Shown: positions 25,337-37,379, numbered from the stretch's first letter. The stretch is 64,000 nt of DNA from Pseudomonas monteilii NBRC 103158 = DSM 14164 (GCF_000730605.1 NZ_BBIS01000042.1:1-64000); one strand, 5' to 3'. The notes: generated by a model from the letters alone, not told the origin. Made by a program: numbers and translations.

Positions 25337-26209
25337 CTACAGTGCCTGCCGTTCGATCAATGTCAGGCACCGTTGCACGACCGGGCTAACATCCCCCTTG
25401 CGGCGGCTAAGAATGATCGGGCTGACCGCGCCGCTATCCAGCAACCCGACATACTCGATATCGGTACGGTGCTGCTGTTGCACCGACGCCGGCACCAGGG
25501 TCACCCCCACGCCCACCGCCACCAGGCCGATGGCGGTTTGCAGTTCGTTGGCCCACTGGCTGACGCGGATGCTCATGCCGTGCTGGGCGAACAGCGCCAG
25601 TACGTGGTCGGCATAACTGGGCCGGGGGTTGGCCGGGTAGAGGATGAAGGCCTCGCTCGCCAGCTGGGCAAGGCTAAGCGGGCTGCCCGCCAGCGGGTGG
25701 CCCTTGGGCAGCACGGCCACCAGCGGGTCTTCGCGCAATACCTGTTGCGCAATGGCCGCGTCATCGATGCGAATACGCCCGAAGGCGATGTCGATGCGCC
25801 CGCTCTTCAGCGCTTCTACCTGCTGCAGCGTGGTCATCTCGCTCAGGCCCAGTTCCAGCTCGCTGTCCTGGCGCAGCTCGCGGATCAGCTCCGGCAGCAC
25901 GTTGTACAGGGTCGAGGGGGCAAAGCCGATGCCCAGCCACTGGCGCTGGCCCTGGCCAATACGCCGGGTGTTGTCGCTGATATTCTGCAATTGCTGCAAC
26001 ACGGTGCAGGTCTGCTCATAGAAGAAGCGACCCGCCTCGGTCAGCCGCAGCGGGCGTTCGCGTACCACCAGCAGGGTACCGAGCTGGTCCTCCAGTTGGC
26101 TGATCTGCCGGCTCAGTGGTGGCTGGGCAATGTGCAGCAGCTCGGCGGCGCGGGTGAAATTGAGGGTTTCGGCCAGGACTTTGAAGTAACGCAGGTGGCG
26201 CAGCTCCAC
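25337..26209 (-). CDS. catR: LysR-type activator CatR
   Basis: 290 aa. N-terminal winged HTH (ELRHLRYFKVLAETLNFTRAAELLHIAQPPLSRQISQLE), then an inducer domain that binds cis,cis-muconate. It activates the divergent catBCA genes and represses itself. The start is a GTG at 26209 with GGAGG 5-9 bases upstream; this gives the known CatR length. The frame remains open far upstream, but that part is the complement of catB. Confidence 0.93.
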   Translation of the reverse strand: MELRHLRYFKVLAETLNFTRAAELLHIAQPPLSRQISQLEDQLGTLLVVRERPLRLTEAGRFFYEQTCTVLQQLQNISDNTRRIGQGQRQWLGIGFAPSTLYNVLPELIRELRQDSELELGLSEMTTLQQVEALKSGRIDIAFGRIRIDDAAIAQQVLREDPLVAVLPKGHPLAGSPLSLAQLASEAFILYPANPRPSYADHVLALFAQHGMSIRVSQWANELQTAIGLVAVGVGVTLVPASVQQQHRTDIEYVGLLDSGAVSPIILSRRKGDVSPVVQRCLTLIERQAL

Positions 26210-26344
26210 AAGACCTCCAGGGTATGGTGGGAGATTCATTTGATATTGGACGGTCACCAGGGTCTCGCGCAATCCTTGAACACGCAAGTAAATGCACCAT
26301 TCGGGATTGCCACTGGCAGCCCGACCTGACGGGACCTGGCTACA
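26210..26344 (+). promoter_or_regulatory. catR-catB divergent control region
   Basis: 135 bases between the two divergent starts. It contains CCA-N5-TGG (26217-26227) and other short dyads, as expected for the CatR recognition and activation sites known from P. putida catBC. I did not fix the exact -10/-35 boxes. catB has a weak ribosome site (GGGAC). Confidence 0.6.
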
Positions 26345-27466
26345 ATGACAAGCGCGCTGATTGAACGCATAGAAGCAATTATCGTCGACCTGCCGACCAT
26401 TCGCCCGCACAAGCTGGCAATGCACACCATGCAGCAACAGACCCTGGTGGTATTGCGCGTGCACTGCAGCGATGGCGTGGAAGGTATCGGCGAGGCCACC
26501 ACCATCGGTGGCCTGGCCTATGGCTACGAAAGCCCCGAGGGCATCAAGGCCAATATCGATGCGCACCTGGCGCCTGCGCTGATCGGCTTGGCGGCAGACA
26601 ACATCAACGCTGCCATGCTCAGGCTGGACAAGCTGGCCAAGGGCAATACGTTTGCCAAGTCGGGTATCGAAAGCGCGTTGCTCGACGCCCAGGGCAAGCG
26701 CCTGGGCCTGCCGGTCAGCGAGCTTCTGGGCGGCCGTGTGCGTGACAGCCTGGAAGTGGCCTGGACCCTGGCCAGTGGCGACACTGCCCGCGACATCGCC
26801 GAAGCTCAGCACATGCTGGAAATTCGCCGTCACCGCGTGTTCAAGCTGAAGATCGGTGCCAACCCGGTGGAGCAAGACCTCAAGCACGTGGTGGCCATCA
26901 AGCGTGAGCTGGGCGACAGCGCCAGCGTGCGCGTCGACGTCAACCAGTACTGGGACGAATCCCAGGCCATTCGCGCCTGCCAGGTGTTGGGCGACAACGG
27001 TATCGACCTGATCGAACAACCGATTTCACGCATCAACCGGGGTGGCCAGGTGCGCCTGAACCAGCGCAGCCCGGCGCCGATCATGGCCGATGAGTCGATC
27101 GAAAGCGTCGAGGACGCCTTCAGCCTGGCCGCCGACGGCGCGGCCAGCATCTTCGCCCTGAAAATCGCCAAGAACGGCGGCCCGCGTGCCGTATTGCGCA
27201 CCGCGCAAATCGCCGAGGCCGCCGGTATCGCCCTGTATGGCGGCACCATGCTCGAAGGTTCGATCGGCACTTTGGCGTCGGCCCATGCCTTCCTTACCCT
27301 GCGCCAACTCACCTGGGGAACCGAGCTGTTCGGCCCGCTGCTGCTGACCGAAGAAATCGTCAACGAGCCGCCGCAGTACCGCGACTTCCAGCTGCATATT
27401 CCCCGTACCCCAGGCCTGGGCCTGACCCTGGACGAACAGCGCCTGGCGCGCTTCGCCCGTCGCTGA
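26345..27466 (+). CDS. catB: muconate cycloisomerase CatB
   Basis: 373 aa enolase-superfamily enzyme that converts cis,cis-muconate to (+)-muconolactone. The catalytic lysines are Lys167 and Lys169 (FKLKIG); metal-ligand regions VDVNQYW and IEQPI follow, with Glu in ADESIES. Length and N-terminus (MTSALIERIEAIIVDLPTIRPHK, partial) equal the P. putida enzyme. First gene of catBCA under CatR. Confidence 0.96.
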   Translation: MTSALIERIEAIIVDLPTIRPHKLAMHTMQQQTLVVLRVHCSDGVEGIGEATTIGGLAYGYESPEGIKANIDAHLAPALIGLAADNINAAMLRLDKLAKGNTFAKSGIESALLDAQGKRLGLPVSELLGGRVRDSLEVAWTLASGDTARDIAEAQHMLEIRRHRVFKLKIGANPVEQDLKHVVAIKRELGDSASVRVDVNQYWDESQAIRACQVLGDNGIDLIEQPISRINRGGQVRLNQRSPAPIMADESIESVEDAFSLAADGAASIFALKIAKNGGPRAVLRTAQIAEAAGIALYGGTMLEGSIGTLASAHAFLTLRQLTWGTELFGPLLLTEEIVNEPPQYRDFQLHIPRTPGLGLTLDEQRLARFARR

Positions 27467-27487
27467 TCAGCAAGCAAGGAGAAAATC

Positions 27488-27778
27488 ATGCTGTTCCACG
27501 TGAAGATGACCGTGAAACTGCCGGTCGACATGGACCCGGCCAAGGCAGCCAAGCTCAAGGCCGATGAAAAAGAACTGGCTCAGCGCCTGCAGCGCGAGGG
27601 CACCTGGCGCCACCTGTGGCGCATTGCCGGGCACTATGCCAACTACAGCGTGTTCGATGTGCCCAGCGTCGAAGCGCTGCACGATACCCTGATGCAACTG
27701 CCGCTGTTCCCGTACATGGACATCGAGGTGAACGGCCTGTGCCGGCACCCTTCGTCGATCCACAGCGACGACCGCTGA
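27488..27778 (+). CDS. catC: muconolactone delta-isomerase CatC
   Basis: 96 aa, the normal length. It isomerises muconolactone to 3-oxoadipate enol-lactone. Typical family sequence MLFHVKMTVKLPVDMDP at the N-terminus and PYMDIEVNGLCRHPSS at the C-terminus. The gene lies 21 bases after catB with AAGGAG upstream; these small proteins form a decamer. Confidence 0.96.
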   Translation: MLFHVKMTVKLPVDMDPAKAAKLKADEKELAQRLQREGTWRHLWRIAGHYANYSVFDVPSVEALHDTLMQLPLFPYMDIEVNGLCRHPSSIHSDDR

Positions 27779-27821
27779 TTCGCACCTGACTACCCGACAA
27801 GAACAATACGAGGTAAGCACG

Positions 27822-28757
27822 ATGACCGTGAAAATTTCCCACACTGCCGATGTTCAAGCCTTCTTCAACAAGGTAGCTGGCCTTGACCATGCCGAGGGCA
27901 ACCCACGCTTCAAGCAGATCATCCTGCGCGTCCTGCAGGACACCGCGCGCCTGGTCGAAGACCTGGAAATCACCGAAGACGAATTCTGGCACGCCATTGA
28001 CTACCTCAACCGCCTGGGCGGCCGTAACGAGGCGGGCCTGCTGGCCGCAGGCCTGGGTATCGAGCACTTCCTCGACCTGCTGCAAGACGCCAAGGACGCC
28101 GAAGCCGGCTTGGGTGGCGGCACACCGCGCACCATCGAAGGCCCGCTGTACGTGGCCGGTGCGCCGCTGGCGCAAGGCGAAGCGCGCATGGATGACGGCA
28201 CCGATCCGGGTGTGGTGATGTTCCTTCAGGGCCAGGTGTTCGATGCCGACGGCAAGCCGCTGGCCGGTGCCACCGTCGATCTCTGGCACGCCAACACCCA
28301 GGGCACTTATTCGTACTTCGATTCGACTCAGTCCGAATACAACCTGCGCCGCCGCATCATCACCGATGCCGAGGGCCGCTACCGTGCGCGCTCCATCGTG
28401 CCGTCGGGGTACGGCTGCGACCCGCATGGCCCGACCCAGGAATGCCTGGACCTGCTCGGCCGCCACGGCCAGCGCCCGGCGCACGTGCACTTCTTCATCT
28501 CGGCACCTGGGTACCGCCACCTGACCACGCAGATCAACTTCGAGGGCGACAAGTACCTGTGGGATGACTTCGCCTACGCCACCCGTGACGGGTTGATTGG
28601 CGAGCTGCGCTTTGTCGAAGATGCCGCTGCCGCGCGTGATCGCGGTGTTCAGGGCGAGCGCTTTGCCGAACTGGCGTTCGACTTCCACCTGCAGGCGGCT
28701 GCAGCGCCGGAGGCCGAAGCGCGCAGCCATCGGCCGCGTGCGTTGCAGGAGGGCTGA
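27822..28757 (+). CDS. catA: catechol 1,2-dioxygenase CatA
   Basis: 311 aa intradiol dioxygenase that opens catechol to cis,cis-muconate with non-haem Fe(III). The four iron ligands can be placed: Tyr163 (GTYSYF), Tyr197 (PSGYG), His221 and His223 (PAHVHFF). The N-terminal helical dimerisation domain with lipid-binding tunnel is present (about 1-100). It ends the catBCA operon. No obvious intrinsic terminator follows; the next gene starts 116 bases on. Confidence 0.96.
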   Translation: MTVKISHTADVQAFFNKVAGLDHAEGNPRFKQIILRVLQDTARLVEDLEITEDEFWHAIDYLNRLGGRNEAGLLAAGLGIEHFLDLLQDAKDAEAGLGGGTPRTIEGPLYVAGAPLAQGEARMDDGTDPGVVMFLQGQVFDADGKPLAGATVDLWHANTQGTYSYFDSTQSEYNLRRRIITDAEGRYRARSIVPSGYGCDPHGPTQECLDLLGRHGQRPAHVHFFISAPGYRHLTTQINFEGDKYLWDDFAYATRDGLIGELRFVEDAAAARDRGVQGERFAELAFDFHLQAAAAPEAEARSHRPRALQEG

Positions 28758-28873
28758 GTTCTAGCCTGGATTCACAGTGTTTTGGCCTGGGCCTTTCCGT
28801 GCGGGGAGGGCCTGGGCTTTTTGCTGTCGGCCGCTTGTCATCTAGAATCGGCCTTTTACCCCGAGCCCGCACC

Positions 28874-29368
28874 ATGCTCCCGATTGCACTGTTACCGACT
28901 ACCGCCGACCAGGCCCCGCTCATCCGTAACCTTTACCAGTTCTACTCTTACGAGTCCTCCGACTGGGAGCAGGAAGATGTCGAAGTGGATGGCCGCTTCT
29001 ACATCCACGACGAGCACCTGCAGCGCTACTGGCAGGACGACGGTTGGGGCGCCTACCTGGTGCTGGCGGACGGCTTCATCGCCGGTTTCGTACTGGTGGA
29101 ACGCAGCGAGCTGCCGGGCCTCGATGCCCTCGAACTGGCCGACCTGTTCATCCTGAAGAAATACCGCCGCCAGGGTATTGGGCAGGCGGTGGCGTTGCAG
29201 CTGTTGAGCGGTGAGGGCGACTGGTTGCTGCGCTGCTACGCACAGGATCCGCCCGCTGTGGCGTTCTGCAAGGCTGTGCTGGCGAACCTGTCGCGCCCGG
29301 CACAGGCGATTGCCTTGGACGATGAGCCTGACTTGCTGAATTTCCTGGTGAGTGGCGCCCGCCATTGA
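28874..29368 (+). CDS. GNAT family N-acetyltransferase
   Basis: 164 aa. The acetyl-CoA binding loop is RRQGIGQAVALQLL (about 100-113) after LADLFILKKY, the conserved beta-4 strand. The acceptor cannot be predicted. The start ATG 28874 gives a normal GNAT N-terminus; the longer upstream frame runs through the intergenic space. Confidence 0.85.
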   Translation: MLPIALLPTTADQAPLIRNLYQFYSYESSDWEQEDVEVDGRFYIHDEHLQRYWQDDGWGAYLVLADGFIAGFVLVERSELPGLDALELADLFILKKYRRQGIGQAVALQLLSGEGDWLLRCYAQDPPAVAFCKAVLANLSRPAQAIALDDEPDLLNFLVSGARH

Positions 29369-29531
29369 GGCTTTATCTGTCTTCGTTCGTCCTTGAAGGG
29401 GAATAGCGAGATTTTTGTGAACCGCTTCACAAAATCGTCATGAGCGGCATAATGCCATCAACGCATACCAAGACCCGGCCACAGTGTGCCGGGGTCCCTT
29501 CTCATGCCCCTCGAGGGTTCAGGTAAAGTTC

Positions 29532-31628
29532 ATGTCGCTAGCTGCAAACCCCGACATCATGTACCGGCTGTTGATCCAGAGCGTGGTGGACTATGCCATC
29601 TACCTGCTCACCCCCGAGGGTATTGTCGCCAACTGGAACCCCGGTGCCCAACGTGCCAAGGGCTACCATGCCGATGAAATTGTCGGCCAGCATTACTCGT
29701 TGTTTTACACCGATGCCGAGCGTGCAGCCGGGCTGCCGGCGCTGAACCTGGAGCAGGCGCGCAGCACCGGGCGCTTTGAAGAAGTGGGTTCGCGCCTGCG
29801 TAAGGATGGCACTGCCTTTCACGCCCATGTGGTCATCGAAGCGGTGCATGACGATGCCGGGCAACTGGTGGGGTTCGCCAAGGTCACCCGCGACATTTCC
29901 GAGCGCCACCACCAGGAGCAGGAGCTGCTGAAGGCCAAGGAACTGGCCGAGCAGTACAGCCAGGAAATGACCAAGCTGTCTCAGTTTCTGGATTCGGTGA
30001 TTGCCAACATTCCTGCCAGCGTCATCGTCCAGGACCTGGAAAGCCAGCGCATCCTGTTGGCCAACCAGCAGGCCGAGCGCCTGTTCGGCGGGCCGGGGCG
30101 CAGCATGATCGGTCAGTTGCCCGGTGACTGCCTTGCCCCCGCAGCGGCCGGCTACCTTGAGCAGCAACTGGCGCGTGGTGCCCGCAGTACCAAGGGCCAT
30201 GCCGCCGAAACCCGCGTCGACACGGCCCGCGGCCCGCGCACCCTTCGCAGCCGCACCTTGCTCAGCCAGAACCGCGAGGGCCAGGCTGACTACGTGCTGT
30301 TCGTCGCCGAGGACGCCACTGAAGAGTTGGCCGCCCATGCGCAGATCCACCACATGGCGCACCATGATGCGCTCACCGGGTTGCCCAACCGAACGCTGTT
30401 CAACGAACGCCTGCGACAGGCCCTGGTGCGCGGCAGCGAAAACGCCAAGCTGACCGCTGCCTTGTGCCTGGACCTGGACAATTTCAAGAACATCAACGAC
30501 TCGTTGGGCCATGCCTTTGGCGACAAGCTGCTGCGCGAGCTGGGCAAACGCCTGCGCCGCGAGTTGCGCGAGCACGACACTCTGGCGCGTCTGGGTGGTG
30601 ACGAGTTTGCCGTGGTGCTGACCGGCCTGGATGGCCGAGATGCCGCATGCAACACCGCGCAGCGGTTGATCAACGCCATCTGCCCGCCGTTCCAGATCGA
30701 GGGGCACCAGTTCACTGTGGGGGTCAGCATCGGCATTGCCATCGCCCCCGATGACAACGACCAGGCCGAGCAATTGCTCGGTTATGCCGACATGGCGCTG
30801 TACGAGGCCAAGCGCAATGGCCGCAACCGCTACGAGTGTTTCGACGTCGAGCTGGACGTCGCGGCCCGCCAGCGCCGCCTAGTGGAAACCGACCTTCGTA
30901 CCGCGCTGCATCTGGGCCAGCTGCAGCTGCACTACCAGCCGGTGGTCGACCAGCAGACCAGCAGCGTTACCGGTTACGAGGCGTTGCTGCGCTGGGAGCA
31001 CCCGACCCGTGGCATGGTCATGCCCATGGACTTCATCCCCATCGCTGAAGAAACCGGGCTGATCCACGAACTGGGCACGCGTGCACTGAACCTGGCTTGC
31101 CAGGAGGCGGCCAGCTGGGACAGCGAACAGACCGTGTCGGTCAACCTGTCGGCCGTGCAGTTCAAAAATGGCAACCTTGTCCATATCGTCGCCCTGGCGC
31201 TGGCCGACTCAGGCCTGCCGCCGCAGCGGCTGGAGCTGGAAATTACCGAATCGGTACTGCTGGGCAACAGCGAAGAAAACGTGCGCACCTTGCGTGCGCT
31301 GAAAGACCTGGGTGTGTCCATCTCGCTGGACGACTTCGGGACCGGCTACTCATCGTTGGGGTACCTGCGGTCGTTTCCGTTCGACCGGATCAAGATCGAC
31401 AAGTCGTTCGTGCACGACATGTGCGACAGCCGCGAAGCAATGTCGATCATTCGCGCCATTACCGACCTGTCCAACAGCCTGATGATCAAGACCACGGCCG
31501 AGGGGGTGGAGTCGGAAGAGCAGATGCGTCGGTTGGCGGCGGAAGGGTGTTCGCACTTTCAGGGTTACCTGTACGGGCGGCCGGCACCGGCGAGCGAGCG
31601 GTTGAAGCAGGTCATTACGCCAGGCTGA
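29532..31628 (+). CDS. PAS-GGDEF-EAL cyclic-di-GMP signalling protein
   Basis: 698 aa, soluble. PAS at about 10-130 (YAIYLLTPEGIVANWNPGAQRAKGY), second PAS-like region at about 155-270, GGDEF at about 280-440 with an intact RLGGDEF, and EAL at about 450-690 with EALLRW, NLSAVQF and DDFGTGYSS. Both catalytic motifs look complete, so it may make or break c-di-GMP depending on the sensor. It stands alone between a GNAT and a converging reductase. The start is ATG 29532; upstream in-frame starts are in noncoding-type sequence. Confidence 0.92.
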   Translation: MSLAANPDIMYRLLIQSVVDYAIYLLTPEGIVANWNPGAQRAKGYHADEIVGQHYSLFYTDAERAAGLPALNLEQARSTGRFEEVGSRLRKDGTAFHAHVVIEAVHDDAGQLVGFAKVTRDISERHHQEQELLKAKELAEQYSQEMTKLSQFLDSVIANIPASVIVQDLESQRILLANQQAERLFGGPGRSMIGQLPGDCLAPAAAGYLEQQLARGARSTKGHAAETRVDTARGPRTLRSRTLLSQNREGQADYVLFVAEDATEELAAHAQIHHMAHHDALTGLPNRTLFNERLRQALVRGSENAKLTAALCLDLDNFKNINDSLGHAFGDKLLRELGKRLRRELREHDTLARLGGDEFAVVLTGLDGRDAACNTAQRLINAICPPFQIEGHQFTVGVSIGIAIAPDDNDQAEQLLGYADMALYEAKRNGRNRYECFDVELDVAARQRRLVETDLRTALHLGQLQLHYQPVVDQQTSSVTGYEALLRWEHPTRGMVMPMDFIPIAEETGLIHELGTRALNLACQEAASWDSEQTVSVNLSAVQFKNGNLVHIVALALADSGLPPQRLELEITESVLLGNSEENVRTLRALKDLGVSISLDDFGTGYSSLGYLRSFPFDRIKIDKSFVHDMCDSREAMSIIRAITDLSNSLMIKTTAEGVESEEQMRRLAAEGCSHFQGYLYGRPAPASERLKQVITPG

Positions 31629-31670
31629 CTGCTTACGCGGTCTTACTCAAAATCTAAAAACTTGTGCAAT

Positions 31671-31704
31671 CCTTGTGGGAGCGGGCGTGCCCGCTCCCAC
31701 AAGG
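31671..31704. terminator. bidirectional hairpin between converging genes
   Basis: A perfect 15-base stem (CCTTGTGGGAGCGGG and its complement) with a CGTG loop. It lies between the stops of the c-di-GMP gene and the aldo/keto reductase and would serve both strands. The GGGAGCGGG core is also part of Pseudomonas REP-type repeats. Confidence 0.75.
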
Positions 31705-31725
31705 CCTGTGTCGCGCTTATGAATT

Positions 31726-32550
31726 TCAGCTATTCCAGTCCGGCGCAAACGCCGGGCTCACTACGCGCTGATCCTTCGGCAACCCGGCAATCGCCGCACG
31801 GTCTTCGTCATCCAGTTGCACGTCCAGCGCTGCCAGGTTGGCCAGTTGGTTTTCGCGGCTACTGGCCTTGGGGATCGCCGCTACGCCGTCCTGGTCCAGC
31901 AGCCATTTCAGTGCCACCTGGCCAGGCAGCACACCATGCTTACGGGCAACTTCCTGGATGACCGGCTGCGCCGCTGCCTGGCCACGGGCCAGTGGGGTGT
32001 AGGCGGTGAGCAGCAGGTCATGGCGGCGCGCGTAATCAAGCAGCGGTTGCTGGCCAAGTAGTACATGGTATTCCACCTGAATCGCCGACAACGGTGCGCC
32101 CAGGGTTTCCATCACCTGGCGCAGCAGCCCAAGCGGGAAGTTGGCCACGCCGATGTGCCGCGCCTTGCCTTCGTCACGCAGCGCTACCAACGTTTCGATG
32201 CTGCGGGCCAGGTCCCAGTCCTGGCCGGGCCAGTGAATGTGGAACAGGTCGACGTGCTCGGTGCCCAGCGCGCGCAGGCTGTCTTCCAGTGACTGACGCA
32301 TGGCCTTGGGTTCCAGGCGGTCCCACCACACCTTGGTGGTCAGGTGGATCTGCTCGCGCGGCACGTCGCTGTCGCGCAGGGCCTGGCCGACAGCCGCTTC
32401 GTTGTCGTAAGCGGTGGCGGTATCGATGTGCCGGTAACCCACGTCCAGCGCCTGGCGCACGGCCTGGGTGCACTCGGTGCCAGTCATCGGCCAGGTGCCC
32501 AGGCCGATTGCGGGCAGGGCCAGGCCGTTACGGGTGGTGAGCCTTTGCAT
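31726..32550 (-). CDS. aldo/keto reductase (2,5-diketogluconate reductase-like)
   Basis: 274 aa TIM-barrel NADPH-dependent reductase. Catalytic tetrad residues are visible: Asp and Tyr in HIDTATAYDNE, Lys in TTKVWW, and His in HIHWPGQD. C-terminal NADPH site: AIPKASSRENQLANL. The substrate is unknown; it likely detoxifies aldehydes or ketones. The start is ATG 32550 with AAGGAA upstream; a longer in-frame version begins in noncoding DNA. Confidence 0.9.
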   Translation of the reverse strand: MQRLTTRNGLALPAIGLGTWPMTGTECTQAVRQALDVGYRHIDTATAYDNEAAVGQALRDSDVPREQIHLTTKVWWDRLEPKAMRQSLEDSLRALGTEHVDLFHIHWPGQDWDLARSIETLVALRDEGKARHIGVANFPLGLLRQVMETLGAPLSAIQVEYHVLLGQQPLLDYARRHDLLLTAYTPLARGQAAAQPVIQEVARKHGVLPGQVALKWLLDQDGVAAIPKASSRENQLANLAALDVQLDDEDRAAIAGLPKDQRVVSPAFAPDWNS

Positions 32551-32797
32551 GTAAATTCCTTGTAGGGTGTGCAGGGTTCGCCGTCGATGGTCGGCGATCA
32601 GCACGGCACGGGCCATGCGTGCGGGGCACAAAGTGGTCGATCAGCGAACAGAATTTGCAGTCGTCCTGGACAAGCGGCAATTGAACTTCCTTATGCTGCG
32701 CCATCTCTTCTAGAATCCGAACTGTTGCATCCGCCAGGCCATGCCTGTGCGGCCTTCCCTGGGCGCTGCCTGCTGGCGCGCCGTCATCGAGAGAGCC

Positions 32798-33676
32798 ATG
32801 AGTTCCAGCACACCGCTGTCCGGCGTCAACCAACCTCTGCGTGGCATCACCCTCGTCGTGGTGGCGACGTTTCTGTTTGCCAGCCACGATGCCTTGTCCA
32901 AGTTTCTTGGCGGCCTGTACCCGATCATCATGGTGGTGTGGGCACGCTATTTAGTGCATACGCTGCTGATGGCCGGCATCTTTCTGCCCAAGTCGGGTAT
33001 GAACGTGCTGCGCACCCGTCGGCCGCTGTTGCAGACGCTACGTGCATTGAGCCTGCTCAGCACCAGCCTGTTGTTTACCGCTGGCCTGCAATACCTGCCG
33101 CTGGCCGAGGCCACGGCAGTCAACTTTCTTGCCCCGGTGCTGGTCACCGCGCTGTCGGCGCCGCTGCTCAAAGAGCGGGTGACGGTGGGGCAGTGGGTGG
33201 CGGTGGTGTTGGGCTTTATCGGCGTGCTGGTGGTGGTACACCCGGGGGGAGCAATGTTCACCCCTGCCATTCTGTACCCGTTCGGTTCGGCGCTGGGGTT
33301 CTGCTTCTACCAACTGCTGACGCGCATCCTGGCGGCGCACGACAGCCCGACCACCAGCAACTTCTATGCGGGGCTGTGCAACACCTTGGCGTTGAGTGCG
33401 CTGGTGCCGTTCTTCTGGGAAATGCCGCGTTGGGACCATGCGCTGCTGATGCTGGCGTTGGGGGGCTTTGGCATGACGGCGCACCTGCTGCTGACCCAGG
33501 CCTTCCGCCATGCGGCGCCAGCGTTGCTGGCACCGTTCAGCTACTGCCAGATCGTGTTTGCCGGGTTGCTCGGGTTCGTGATCTACAGCCAGGTGCCGGA
33601 TACCTTGAGTCTGGTGGGTATTTCGGTGATTTGCCTCAGTGGGCTGGGGGCGGCGTGGATGCAGCGGCGTAAATGA
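32798..33676 (+). CDS. DMT/EamA family membrane transporter
   Basis: 292 aa with about ten membrane helices in two EamA repeats (LVVVATFLFASHDALSKF and later ILYPFGSALGFCFYQLLTRI). Family members export metabolites or amino acids. ATG 32798 follows GAGAGAG. It converges with the LysR gene after 42 bases and has no clear partner. Confidence 0.88.
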   Translation: MSSSTPLSGVNQPLRGITLVVVATFLFASHDALSKFLGGLYPIIMVVWARYLVHTLLMAGIFLPKSGMNVLRTRRPLLQTLRALSLLSTSLLFTAGLQYLPLAEATAVNFLAPVLVTALSAPLLKERVTVGQWVAVVLGFIGVLVVVHPGGAMFTPAILYPFGSALGFCFYQLLTRILAAHDSPTTSNFYAGLCNTLALSALVPFFWEMPRWDHALLMLALGGFGMTAHLLLTQAFRHAAPALLAPFSYCQIVFAGLLGFVIYSQVPDTLSLVGISVICLSGLGAAWMQRRK

Positions 33677-33718
33677 GGCGCTCGATCTCACAAACGCCAA
33701 ACTTCTTCAGCCAAGCAC

Positions 33719-34621
33719 CTACCGAGCCATAAACTGCAAAATACGCTCGCGCAACCAGCGCTCGGCGGGGTCGTTGTCCTGGGCACCGCTCCACACCATC
33801 GACAGCTCTGCCTCGGTGATATCGAACGGCGCCGGGTCGGCGCGTAAGCTGCCGTCGTCGGCCAGGGCGCAGGCGGCGTAGTCCGGCACCGTGGCGATCA
33901 TCTCGGTATTGCGTAGCAGGGCGCGCAGGCTGCCGAACTGCGGCACTGCCAGCACCACCTTGCGGCAACGACCGATGCGCGCCAGGTCCAGGTCGATATT
34001 GCCGCTCATGTCGCCGGAGAACGACACCATCACATGCGGGCGGGCGCAGTATTCGTCGAGGGTCAGCGGGCCTGGGCGGTCGTCGGCGCGCAGCACCCGC
34101 ACGCCGATGTTACGCAGCTTGCGGCGCTTGGCGGTGGCCGGCAGGTCGGTGGTGTAGCTCACACCGACCGAAATTTCACCGCTGGCCAGCAAGCCGGGCA
34201 TCAGCAGGAAGTTGGCACGCCGTACCACCACGCTGATATCCGGGGCCTCTTCGCGAAGGGCCTGCAGAAGCGCTGGGAACAGGCCGAACTCGGCATCGTC
34301 CGACAGGCCCAGGCGGAACACGTTGCAACTGCTGGCCGGGTCGAACTCGCGGGCTCGGCTGATGGCGGCGGAAATCACGTCCATGGCCGGGCCCAGCTCC
34401 CTGAAGATCTGCATGGCCCTTGGCGTGGGCTCCATGGCCCGGCCGCTACGGATCAGCAGTGGGTCGTCAAACAGCTCGCGCAGGCGGGCGAGGGCGGCGC
34501 TGACGGTGGACTGGGTGATGAACAGCTTTTCACCCACGCGGGTCAGGTTGCGTTCGATCATCAGGGCTTCGAACAGCACCAGCAGGTTCATGTCGACGCG
34601 GCGCAGGTCGTTGCGGTTCAT
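33719..34621 (-). CDS. LysR-type transcriptional regulator (NodD/SyrM-like HTH)
   Basis: 300 aa. HTH at about 9-65 (VDMNLLVLFEALMIERNLTRVGEKLFITQSTVSAALARLRELF), of the subgroup with 'L-FEAL' openings, then a type 2 periplasmic-binding fold (FRLGLSDDAEFGLFPALL). The target is unknown. It is divergent from katG with a 348-base gap; OxyR, also LysR-type, is not this protein because it lacks the OxyR Cys-region. Confidence 0.88.
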   Translation of the reverse strand: MNRNDLRRVDMNLLVLFEALMIERNLTRVGEKLFITQSTVSAALARLRELFDDPLLIRSGRAMEPTPRAMQIFRELGPAMDVISAAISRAREFDPASSCNVFRLGLSDDAEFGLFPALLQALREEAPDISVVVRRANFLLMPGLLASGEISVGVSYTTDLPATAKRRKLRNIGVRVLRADDRPGPLTLDEYCARPHVMVSFSGDMSGNIDLDLARIGRCRKVVLAVPQFGSLRALLRNTEMIATVPDYAACALADDGSLRADPAPFDITEAELSMVWSGAQDNDPAERWLRERILQFMAR

Positions 34622-34969
34622 TGGGCTCGGGTTCCGGGGGTAAGGGCTTGGCGGTGTATTGAAGCATGTGGGCGGCCTGCTTGCCTTGTATGGATGTGCC
34701 TGCCAACGCCTGACAGAGCCAGCCTATCACCCCCTAACAGCCACTCTATTAGAAGTCTGCCCAAGCTCGGCTAGTCTTTCCCCTGGCCCCGCGAATTCCG
34801 CGAGCGGGCGGTGTGTCAGCACCTGCATGCAAGACCGCACCTGCCCGCCGTGACAGCTTCGCAAGCCCCGTGTAGACCTGATGAGGGGTAGCACGAGCCC
34901 ACACGCTCGGCTGAAAGAACACCTGGCATAGACCGGAAATCTGGATAACCGACCCAAAGGTACCCGCAG
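34622..34969. other. long gene-free leader before katG
   Basis: 348 bases without a supported gene. It contains two CTAT tetranucleotides 21 bases apart (34724, 34745) and an inverted repeat CGAGC-N6-GCTCG (34894-34909) about 60 bases before the katG start. It probably carries the katG promoter and the LysR-gene promoter. A definite OxyR site could not be assigned. Confidence 0.4.
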
Positions 34970-37225
<2,256 letters not shown>

Positions 37226-37235
37226 CAGTGTTTCC

Positions 37236-37257
37236 GGGGGCGCATCGCGCCCCCTTT
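37236..37257 (+). terminator. intrinsic terminator after katG
   Basis: Eight-base GC stem GGGGGCGC / GCGCCCCC with an ATC loop followed by TTT, directly after the katG stop. Confidence 0.8.
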
Positions 37258-37379
37258 GCAGTGGCCATCCCGCCAATTCCAGGTCGGATAGATACAAAAG
37301 CGTCCTCGTCGGTTCTGTTGCAATGCTTCTCAGGCGGCAAGCCTGAACAGCGTGCTCACAACGACAAGGAACCCCGACC

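Noticed and set aside
26210..27019. N-terminal extension of catR running to 27019
   Set aside because: It reads through the complement of the control region and catB. The GTG at 26209 with a GGAGG ribosome site gives the known length.
28758..28873. intrinsic terminator after catA
   Set aside because: GCCTGGGC occurs twice as a direct, not inverted, repeat; only a weak GU-rich stem can be drawn before the T-run.
33719..34621. LysR gene next to katG as OxyR
   Set aside because: The HTH belongs to the NodD/SyrM-like subgroup and the redox-active Cys pair of OxyR is not seen.
34724..34748. two CTAT tetranucleotides as an OxyR site for katG
   Set aside because: The consensus needs four spaced ATAG/CTAT elements at 22-base pairs; only two CTAT at 21 bases are present and the other elements are missing.
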